Origin: JBOHRE01 sp050732635
GTDB taxonomy: Bacteria; Gemmatimonadota; Gemmatimonadetes; Longimicrobiales; RSA9
Length of the DNA stretch: 5,332 bases
Direction: 5' to 3'
Assembly: GCA_050732635.1 (NCBI GenBank)
Contig: JBOHRE010000151.1
Location: 1-5,332, forward strand
Position 1 is the first letter of the stretch, and every line of letters begins with the position of its first letter. The position numbers and the translations under genes were made by a program. Positions 1 through 5,332 of the stretch are shown here, piece after piece. The notes beneath the pieces were generated by a model. It was not told where the DNA came from, made no database searches, and saw only the letters and a list, made by a program, of their open reading frames with translations.

Positions 1-74
1 CCCCGCCACCGCACGCGCCTCGGCGCTTCCGCCCCGCTCGGCGCGCGGCAACCCGCCCCGCCGCCGCACGCGCC
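1..74. repeat. Imperfect 19-bp direct repeat in GC-rich intergenic DNA
   Basis: Positions 1-19 (CCCCGCCACCGCACGCGCC) recur at 56-74 with a single difference (A to G at the eighth base), a spacing of 55 bp. The first copy touches the window edge, so more copies may lie to the left. The stretch is almost entirely C and G, so a chance match is a real possibility. No gene is supported within 1-252. Confidence 0.35.
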
Positions 75-214
75 GATACCGTCACCTGCGCGCTCGCGAC
101 TCGATCCACAGCCTGGCAGGTCTGCCGCTGCCGCTGACCCAATCGCCGGTTCGGCGGCGAGGCGCTGTACATGTTGTACCAGAACGCCGAGGGGCCGAGC
201 CAGGGTCGTAGGCC

Positions 215-248
215 CCCGGGATCGGCGCGCCGCTGCCGATAGCCCGGG
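215..248 (-). terminator. Strong hairpin just after the permease stop codon; possible terminator or 3' stabiliser
   Basis: CCCGGG (215-220) pairs with CCCGGG (243-248), and ATCGGC (221-226) pairs with GCCGAT (235-240). This gives a 12-bp, mostly G/C stem with a 2-nt bulge (241-242) and an 8-nt loop. It begins 4 nt beyond the TGA of the last gene in the cluster, where an operon would be expected to end. No U-rich tract follows on the minus strand, so it is not a textbook intrinsic terminator. It could instead protect the mRNA 3' end or act with another factor. Confidence 0.45.
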
Positions 249-252
249 ACCC

Positions 253-2010
253 TCAGAGCTGCACGCTCACCAGCACGACGGCGGCGACGAGGATGGTGAG
301 TGCCAGGCCCAGCCGGGCGTAGTCGGTGAAGCGGTAGCCGCCCATGCCATAGACCATGGTGTTGGTCTGGTAGCCGATCGGTGTCAGGAAGGAGGCGGAG
401 GCGGCGATCGCCAGCGCAATCGCGAACCCTCGCGGGTCGGCGCCCAGCTCGGTGCTGGCGGCCATGGCGATCGGGAACATCAGCGCTGCGGCAGCGTTGT
501 TGGTGATCAGCTCGGTCAGCGAGATCGTGGCAATGATCACGGCCAGCAGCGCCCCCTTCGTGCCGAAGGCGGCGCCCGCCGCGACCAGCGCATGGCCGAT
601 CAGCGTGGCGAGGCCGGAGCTCTCGATCGCGGCCCCGAGGCCGAACGCCGCCGCGATCACCAGGATGACATCGAGGTCGATCGCCGAGCGCGCTTCGCCG
701 GGGCTGAGCACGCCGCTCGCGATGATGGCGACGACCGCCAGTAGCGCAGCCTGCAGGATCGGCAGCGCGCCGATCGCGGCCACCACGACCATGGCGGCGG
801 TGATCAGGCCGACGAGCCAGGCCTTGCGCGTCGCCATGGGCGGTGCGCCGCCACGGCGCGAGACCAGCAGGAAATCGGGGCGATCGCGCCAGCGGCTCGC
901 GAACTCCGGATCCGCCAGCAACAACAGCGTGTCGCCGACCTTGAGACGGACCTCGCCCAGCTTCGACTGCACGCGCTCGCCCGCGCGGTGCACGGCCAGG
1001 ACGGCGGCCTGGTAGCGGCCGCGAAACGCGACCTCGCGCAGCGTGCGGCTGACCAGCGGTGAGGCCTCGCCGATCACCGCCTCGAAGAAGGTGTGCCCGG
1101 GCAGGTCGAAGCGCAGCAGGTGCTGCTGCTCGGTCGAGACGAGCCCGCGCTTGTGCTGCAGGTCGAGCACCAGGTCGGCGCGTCCGGCGAAGGTCAGCAG
1201 ATCGCCGCCGCGCAGCTGCACCTCGGGCCCGACCGGCGCGATCACCTGATCCTGGCGCTCGACCTCGACCAGGAACACACCCTCGAGCCGTCGCAACCCG
1301 GCGCCTTCGACCGAGGCGCCATCGAGCGAGCCGCCTGGGATCACGCGCATGGCGAAGGTGAAGGAACGCAGCTCCTCCTCTGCCGTCCGCGCGGCGCCGC
1401 GCCGTGCGGGCAGCAGCCGCTGACTGAAGAGCACGAGGAAGAGCACGCCGATCAACGCGACCGGCAGTCCGACCGGCGTCAGCTCGAACATGCCGAGCGG
1501 CGCCATGCCCTCCGCCTGCAGCATTCCCGATACGACCAGGTTCGTCGACGTGCCGATCAGCGTGATCACGCCACCCAGGATCGTCGCGAAGGACAGCGGC
1601 ATCAGCAGGTGCGATGCCGACAGCCGCTGCCGCTCCGCCCACGCCGAGATCTGCGGCGCGAGCATCGCCACGATCGGTGTGTTGTTCAGGAACGCCGACG
1701 CGGCTGCCGTCGGGAACAGCAGCCGCGCCAGTGCCGCCCGCGGCTTGCCGCCGTCGCCCAGCGTCAGCTCGAGCAGCGGCTGCAGTGCGCCTGTCTTCTC
1801 GACCGCGCGCGCGATCACGTAGAGTGCGGCGACCGTGATCGGCGCCGGATTGCTGAAGCCGGCGAACGCCTGCTCCGGTGTGATCACGCCGAGCACGAGG
1901 AGCGCCACCACGCCGCCGATCAGCGTCGCGGCCGGCGAATACAGGTCGCGGACCAGCACGACCAGCGTGATCGCGATCACGACCAGCGTCAGCCAGCCCG
2001 GTCCGCTCAA
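253..2010 (-). CDS. SLC13/DASS-type anion permease with two RCK_C domains, probable sulfate importer
   Basis: This is a 585-residue inner-membrane transporter. The N-terminal membrane half (about 1-200) has hydrophobic helices from residue 6 onward, a re-entrant-loop-like FLNNTP (107-112) and LIGTSTNLVV (151-160). The C-terminal half (about 396-585) repeats the plan with LITNNAAAA (501-509) and FLTPIGYQTNTMV (541-553). These paired Asn/Thr-rich loops are the places where SLC13 proteins bind Na+ and anion. Between the halves (about 215-375) sit two soluble RCK_C/TrkA-C-like domains, each ending in a GGDLLTFAG or VGDTLLLLAD strand; such domains bind regulatory ligands in other transporters. The architecture matches bacterial SLC13 permeases of about 600 residues and the plant/algal SLT group. 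Sulfate as substrate is inferred from the cysQ-cysD-cysNC context; other divalent anions are possible. The start is TTG with AGGAG 4 nt upstream; no better ATG or GTG exists before the first helix. It follows cysNC by 33 nt and is the last gene of the cluster. Confidence 0.9.
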   Translation of the reverse strand: MSGPGWLTLVVIAITLVVLVRDLYSPAATLIGGVVALLVLGVITPEQAFAGFSNPAPITVAALYVIARAVEKTGALQPLLELTLGDGGKPRAALARLLFPTAAASAFLNNTPIVAMLAPQISAWAERQRLSASHLLMPLSFATILGGVITLIGTSTNLVVSGMLQAEGMAPLGMFELTPVGLPVALIGVLFLVLFSQRLLPARRGAARTAEEELRSFTFAMRVIPGGSLDGASVEGAGLRRLEGVFLVEVERQDQVIAPVGPEVQLRGGDLLTFAGRADLVLDLQHKRGLVSTEQQHLLRFDLPGHTFFEAVIGEASPLVSRTLREVAFRGRYQAAVLAVHRAGERVQSKLGEVRLKVGDTLLLLADPEFASRWRDRPDFLLVSRRGGAPPMATRKAWLVGLITAAMVVVAAIGALPILQAALLAVVAIIASGVLSPGEARSAIDLDVILVIAAAFGLGAAIESSGLATLIGHALVAAGAAFGTKGALLAVIIATISLTELITNNAAAALMFPIAMAASTELGADPRGFAIALAIAASASFLTPIGYQTNTMVYGMGGYRFTDYARLGLALTILVAAVVLVSVQL

Positions 2011-2014
2011 TGCG

Positions 2015-2019
2015 CTCCT
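2015..2019 (-). promoter_or_regulatory. Ribosome binding site of the SLC13 permease
   Basis: On the minus strand AGGAG is followed by CGCA and then TTG, a 4-nt spacing that is short but usable. It is the main reason to accept the TTG at 2008-2010 as the start codon, since the frame is otherwise open all the way back to the cysNC stop codon. Confidence 0.6.
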
Positions 2020-2043
2020 GGTGGTCGCGAGGTGGGAGCCGGC

Positions 2044-3969
2044 TCAACGCGTGAGGTGCTGCGCCACGATGCCGCGCTCGACGAGCAGCTCCAGCAGCCG
2101 CTGCACGCACGTCGCAACGTCCTCCGTATCGGTGTGCAGCACCAGCTCGGGCTCCCGGGGCGCCTCGTAGGGCGCGCTCACGCCCGTCATCTCCGTCACC
2201 TCGCCCGCTGCCGCCTGCGCGTACAGCCCCTTCGGGTCGCGACGCCGGCACTCCTCCACATCGCAGTCGATGAAGACCTCGAAGAACCGACCCTCCGGCA
2301 GCAGTGCGCGCGCGCGGGCACGGTCCTCCGCAAACGGTGACACGAAGGCGCAGATCACGAGCGTGCCCTGGTCGAAGAACAGCCTCGCCACCTCGCCGAC
2401 GCGCCGGATGTTCTCGCGACGTTCCGCGGCCGAGAAGCCCAGGTCGCCGCACAACCCATGACGCACGTGGTCGCCTTCCAGCAGCATGGTCGAACAGCCG
2501 CGCTCGAACAGCTCGCGCTCGAGGGCACGCGCAGTCGTCGACTTGCCCGACCCGGAAAGACCGGTCAACCAGACGACCGCCGCCTTGTGGCCGCTGCGCA
2601 CCTCGCGCTCGGCGAGCGCGATGTTCATGCCCTCGCGCACCACGCCCGGCGATGCCGGACGGCCTTCCACCACCTGGATCGTCGGCGCGACCGGCGACAG
2701 GACCTCGCCGCGGATCATGCCGGCTCCGACCGTCACGTTCGCGTACGGGTCGATGATGATGAAGCCGCCCGTCTCGCGGTTCGTCTGGTATGGATCGAAG
2801 AACAGCGGCTTCGCCGTGTGCAGCCGGACACGCCCGATGTCGTTCAGCCCGAGCTCGCTCGCGTCCTGGCGGTGCAAGGTATCGACGTCGATCCGGTAGA
2901 TCAGGGACTCCACACGCGCGCGCACGCTGCGCGTCGTGTGCATCAGCAGGTACTCCTTGCCCGGGACCAGCGCATCCTCGTGCATCCAGCAGACCATGGC
3001 CTCCAGGCGCTCGGCCGCCAGCGGCACGTTCATTCTGCGCACGATCATGTCGCCACGACCGACGTCGACGTCGTCCTCGAGCGTCAGCACCACGCAGTCG
3101 TGGGCCGAGGCCTCGCTCAGCGGGCCATCGGCCGTCTCGATCGAACGGATCCGCGTCGTCTGGCCCGAGCCCATGACCACCACCTCCTCACCGGGCGTGA
3201 TCGTGCCCGATGCGATCCGACCCGCGAAGCCGCGAAAGTCCTGGTGCGGCCGGATCACGTGCTGCACTGGAAAGCGGAAATCCAGCAGGTTCTTGCCCGC
3301 GCCTACGTTCACGCTCTCCAGGTAGTGCAGCAGCGTGCCGCCGTTGTACCACGGCATCCGCTCGCTCTTCGTGACCACGTTGTCCCCGTGCAGCGCCGAC
3401 ATCGGCACGAAGATCAGGTCCTTCACGTCCAGCTTCTCGGCGAAGGCCTCGTACTCGGCCTGGATCGCGTCGAATACGGCCTCATCGAAGTCGACCAGGT
3501 CCATCTTGTTGACCGCGACCAGCACGTGTGGGATGCGCAGCAGTGAAGCGATGAAGCCGTGACGACGGGACTGCGTCAGCACGCCCCTGCGCGCGTCGAC
3601 CAGCACGATTGCCATCTCGGCAGTCGACGCGCCCGTCACCATGTTGCGGGTGTACTGCGTGTGCCCGGGCGTGTCCGCGATGATGAACTTGCGTTTGGGC
3701 GTCGCAAAGTAGCGGTACGCGACGTCGATCGTGATGTTCTGCTCGCGCTCCGCGCGCAGCCCGTCGGTCAGCAGTGCCAGGTTCAGTCCTGTCTCACCGC
3801 GCCGACGCGAGGCGTCCTCGACCGCGCGCAGCTGGTCCTCGAAGATCGACTTGGTGTCGTACAGCAGCCGCCCGATCAGCGTGCTCTTGCCATCGTCGAC
3901 GCTGCCCGCGGTGCTGAGCCGCAGCAGGTCCATGGTCGGCGCCGCGGCCGGGCTCATCGTGCCGCTCAT
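2044..3969 (-). CDS. cysNC: Bifunctional CysN-CysC: ATP sulfurylase GTPase subunit fused to APS kinase
   Basis: This cytoplasmic fusion performs two consecutive steps. The N-terminal half is the GTPase that powers APS formation by CysD; the C-terminal half phosphorylates APS to PAPS. At 641 residues it has the usual size for a CysNC fusion. The EF-Tu-like GTPase domain has G1 GSVDDGKS (22-29), the switch-I Thr in QNITID (T80), G3 DTPGH (99-103), G4 NKMD (154-157) and a likely G5 SAL (191-193). Beta-barrel domains II and III occupy roughly 230-450. The APS kinase domain (about 462-641) has the P-loop GLSGSGKST (470-478), EGDHVRHG (498-505), RRENIRRVGEVA (517-528), SPF with the expected phospho-acceptor Ser544, and RDPKGLY (577-583). 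Both catalytic halves look intact. The usual DGDN motif reads EGDH here. The ATG at 3969 is preferred over internal ATGs at codons 5 and 13 because of its AGGGG site and one-base overlap with cysD. Confidence 0.97.
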   Translation of the reverse strand: MSGTMSPAAAPTMDLLRLSTAGSVDDGKSTLIGRLLYDTKSIFEDQLRAVEDASRRRGETGLNLALLTDGLRAEREQNITIDVAYRYFATPKRKFIIADTPGHTQYTRNMVTGASTAEMAIVLVDARRGVLTQSRRHGFIASLLRIPHVLVAVNKMDLVDFDEAVFDAIQAEYEAFAEKLDVKDLIFVPMSALHGDNVVTKSERMPWYNGGTLLHYLESVNVGAGKNLLDFRFPVQHVIRPHQDFRGFAGRIASGTITPGEEVVVMGSGQTTRIRSIETADGPLSEASAHDCVVLTLEDDVDVGRGDMIVRRMNVPLAAERLEAMVCWMHEDALVPGKEYLLMHTTRSVRARVESLIYRIDVDTLHRQDASELGLNDIGRVRLHTAKPLFFDPYQTNRETGGFIIIDPYANVTVGAGMIRGEVLSPVAPTIQVVEGRPASPGVVREGMNIALAEREVRSGHKAAVVWLTGLSGSGKSTTARALERELFERGCSTMLLEGDHVRHGLCGDLGFSAAERRENIRRVGEVARLFFDQGTLVICAFVSPFAEDRARARALLPEGRFFEVFIDCDVEECRRRDPKGLYAQAAAGEVTEMTGVSAPYEAPREPELVLHTDTEDVATCVQRLLELLVERGIVAQHLTR

Positions 3970-4916
3970 CAGAAGTACCCCTGCCGCTTGCGGTCTTCCA
4001 TGGCCGCCTCTGAGCGCTGATCGTCACTGCGACCGCCGCGTTCCGTCGTCCTCGAGGCGGCGATCTCGTCGATCACGTCCGCGACGCTCGCGGCCAATGA
4101 CTCGACCGCGCCCGTGCAGGTCGCATCGCCGACCGTGCGGAAGCGCACCCGTCGCTCAGCCGGCCGCTCTGTCGGCTGCAGCACGATGAACTCCGTGCGG
4201 GCCAGCAGCATGCCGTCGCGCTCGAAGACCTCGCGGTCGTGCGCGAAGTACAGCGAGGGCAGCGGAATGTCCTCCCGCGCGATGTAGTGCCACACGTCCA
4301 GCTCGGTCCAGTTGCTCAACGGGAACACGCGAAAGTGCTCGCCCTTGGTCTTGCGGCCGTTGAACAGGTACCACAGCTCCGGGCGCTGGTTACGCGGCTC
4401 CCACTGGCCGAACGCATCGCGGTGCGAGAAGAAGCGCTCCTTCGCGCGCGCCTTCTCCTCGTCGCGTCGCCCGCCGCCCAGCGCGGCGTCGACCCGCAGT
4501 TCCCGGATCGCGTCCAGCAGCGTCACCGTCTGCAGCGCGTTGCGACTGGCGTTCAGCCCGGTCTCCTCGACGACCCGGCCGCCGTCGATCGAATCCTGGA
4601 CGTAGCGCACGAGCAGCTGCGCACCCTGCTCGGCGACCAGTCGGTCGCGAAACTCGATCGCTTCCGGGAAGTTGTGGCCGGTATCGATGTGCAGCAGTGG
4701 GAACGGGATCGGCCCGGGCCAGAACGCCTTGCGCGCCAGGTGTACCATGGCGATCGAGTCCTTGCCGCCGGAAAACAGCAGCACCGGACGCTCGAATTGC
4801 GCGGCGACCTCGCGCATGACGTAGATCGCCTCCGACTCGAGGATGTCGAGGTGCGTCTTGCGGTACGACGTCGTCCGCGGCGCCGTCGGCGGCGACTCGG
4901 CTTCACGAATCAGCAT
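3969..4916 (-). CDS. cysD: Sulfate adenylyltransferase subunit 2 (ATP sulfurylase small subunit)
   Basis: This is the catalytic subunit of heterodimeric ATP sulfurylase, which forms APS and pyrophosphate from sulfate and ATP together with CysN. At 315 residues it is close to the usual length of about 300. Residues 49-54 are the PP-loop SGGKDS that binds ATP, and HIDTGHNFPE (77-86) is a family signature. The segment GGGRRDEEKARAKE lies at 147-160, FPLSNWTELDVWHYI at 198-212 and FRTVGDATCTGAVES at 259-273. The tail (about 292-315: ERGGRSDDQ..., then MEDRKRQGYF) is the conserved CysD ending, so the gene is complete. The ATG start overlaps the end of cysQ by 14 nt and has GGAAGAG 7 nt upstream. 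The stop TGA shares its A with the ATG of cysNC. The first 20 or so residues (MLIREAESPPTAPRTT) are variable and probably disordered. I see no damage or missing catalytic motif. Confidence 0.97.
   Translation of the reverse strand: MLIREAESPPTAPRTTSYRKTHLDILESEAIYVMREVAAQFERPVLLFSGGKDSIAMVHLARKAFWPGPIPFPLLHIDTGHNFPEAIEFRDRLVAEQGAQLLVRYVQDSIDGGRVVEETGLNASRNALQTVTLLDAIRELRVDAALGGGRRDEEKARAKERFFSHRDAFGQWEPRNQRPELWYLFNGRKTKGEHFRVFPLSNWTELDVWHYIAREDIPLPSLYFAHDREVFERDGMLLARTEFIVLQPTERPAERRVRFRTVGDATCTGAVESLAASVADVIDEIAASRTTERGGRSDDQRSEAAMEDRKRQGYF
3978..3982 (-). promoter_or_regulatory. Ribosome binding site of cysNC
   Basis: AGGGG lies 8 nt before the ATG at 3967-3969, inside the last codons of cysD. 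With the TGATG stop/start overlap it supports translational coupling of the two ATP sulfurylase subunits and selects the first ATG over the downstream ones. Confidence 0.6.
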
Positions 4917-5332
4917 GCACGATCTCTTCCGTATAAAGCTCTGTGACGCGCTGGATCAGCGACTCCGGCACCGCGCCGGACGCTGCGATCATTCCGTCCG
5001 GCTGAGTCGGATCCCGCTTGTTGTAGCGCAGCGGTCGACCGTAGCAGTCGCCGACGAAGCCGCCGCATTCGCGCACGATCAACTCGGGTGCGCAGGTGTC
5101 CCACTCGCTCATGTACGCGACGGGGTGCACGTACAGATCCGCCTCGCCCTCGGCGATGCGCGCGCATTTGATGCCCACCGAGCCGCACGGCAGGTAGTCG
5201 CGCACGCCGATCCCGTCCAGCATCCGGATCACGCGCTCGCTCGTGTGCGAGCGTGATACGATGGCGCGCAGCGGCCGTCCCGGCGTTCCGCGGCCCGGCA
5301 GCGGGCGCCGCTCGCCGCCGTCCGCCTCGACC
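4903..5332 (-). CDS. cysQ: 3'(2'),5'-bisphosphate nucleotidase, CysQ family (3' part only)
   Basis: This is an inositol-monophosphatase-fold enzyme that most likely hydrolyses PAP (3'-phosphoadenosine 5'-phosphate) to AMP and phosphate in the cytoplasm, with Mg2+. The frame is open to the right edge, so the true start is outside the window; about 143 C-terminal codons are visible, roughly half of a typical 250-280 residue protein. The visible part begins with VEADGGERRP and VSRSHTSERVIRML. It then shows GSVGIKCARIAEGEADLYV and the family's C-terminal metal-site motif EWDTCAPELIVRECGG, whose Asp is the expected metal ligand, followed by GRPLRYNK and IAASG. A GTG at 5230-5232 is not the start, because conserved sequence continues upstream of it. 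The stop codon lies inside the cysD start region (14 nt overlap), indicating co-translation. The choice of CysQ over another inositol-phosphatase-like enzyme rests on the SRSH segment and on the neighbours cysD and cysNC; the substrate is therefore partly inferred. Confidence 0.88.
   Translation of the reverse strand, partial: VEADGGERRPLPGRGTPGRPLRAIVSRSHTSERVIRMLDGIGVRDYLPCGSVGIKCARIAEGEADLYVHPVAYMSEWDTCAPELIVRECGGFVGDCYGRPLRYNKRDPTQPDGMIAASGAVPESLIQRVTELYTEEIVHADS
4924..4930 (-). promoter_or_regulatory. Ribosome binding site of cysD
   Basis: GGAAGAG on the minus strand stands 7 nt before the cysD ATG and lies within the last codons of cysQ. It fixes the start at 4916 and the 14-nt overlap with cysQ. 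Confidence 0.65.

Noticed and set aside
1..172. Minus-strand frame from the ATG at 170-172, open to the left edge (about 57 codons)
   Set aside because: The product is a basic, Ala/Arg/Gly-rich low-complexity peptide with no clear ribosome binding site. Such open frames are expected by chance in DNA this rich in GC.
2011..2043. Spacer between cysNC and the permease as a site for a separate promoter or terminator
   Set aside because: It is only 33 nt, contains a ribosome binding site but no -35/-10-like pair and no hairpin with a U tract.
1093..2340. Long open frame on the plus strand (about 415 codons) antisense to the permease and the end of cysNC
   Set aside because: Its translation is full of Arg, Gln, His and Asp runs typical of the complement of high-GC coding DNA. 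It crosses two clearly real genes and shows no recognisable domain.
2458..3546. Long open frame on the plus strand (about 362 codons) antisense to cysNC
   Set aside because: Same RHDQ-rich shadow composition, lying fully opposite the well-conserved GTPase and linker regions of CysNC.
4239..4946. Plus-strand open frame of 235 codons antisense to cysD
   Set aside because: Composition is that of an antisense shadow, and cysD on the other strand is beyond doubt.
5230..5232. GTG as the start of a short 109-codon cysQ
   Set aside because: In-frame, CysQ-like sequence (VSRSHTSER) continues upstream to the window edge, so this is an internal Val codon of a gene cut by the window.

Overview
The window is high-GC throughout (mostly G/C at third codon positions) and carries one tightly packed minus-strand gene cluster for sulfate uptake and activation. 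It suggests a high-GC Gram-negative-type bacterium. The protein sequences alone do not fix the lineage for me; Gemmatimonadota or a high-GC proteobacterium would both fit.

In transcription order (right to left) there are four genes: the 3' part of a CysQ-type 3'(2'),5'-bisphosphate nucleotidase (4903-5332, cut by the right edge); CysD, the small subunit of ATP sulfurylase (3969-4916); a bifunctional CysN-CysC fusion, the GTPase subunit of ATP sulfurylase joined to APS kinase (2044-3969); and an SLC13/DASS-type membrane transporter with two cytosolic RCK_C (TrkA-C) domains (253-2010). Junctions are very tight: cysQ and cysD overlap by 14 nt, cysD and cysNC share one base (TGATG), and 33 nt separate cysNC from the transporter. 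Each of the three starts visible in the window has a Shine-Dalgarno-like sequence. The layout is that of one operon whose promoter lies to the right of the window.

The genes make biochemical sense together. The transporter is probably the sulfate importer (inferred from context). CysD with the CysN half makes APS from sulfate and ATP, driven by GTP hydrolysis. The CysC half phosphorylates APS to PAPS. CysQ removes the inhibitory by-product PAP once PAPS has been consumed. No PAPS reductase, sulfite reductase or sulfotransferase is in view, so whether the PAPS feeds cysteine synthesis or sulfation cannot be decided here.

The left 252 bases hold no convincing gene. A strong hairpin lies 4 nt past the transporter stop codon (215-248) and may end or protect the transcript. 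Beyond it is very GC-rich DNA with an imperfect 19-bp direct repeat and a short coding-like stretch of uncertain meaning. I found no RNA gene, mobile element, CRISPR array or novel system. The points most worth a second look are the RCK-equipped transporter in a PAPS operon and the cysNC/transporter junction, where the two genes share a reading frame.
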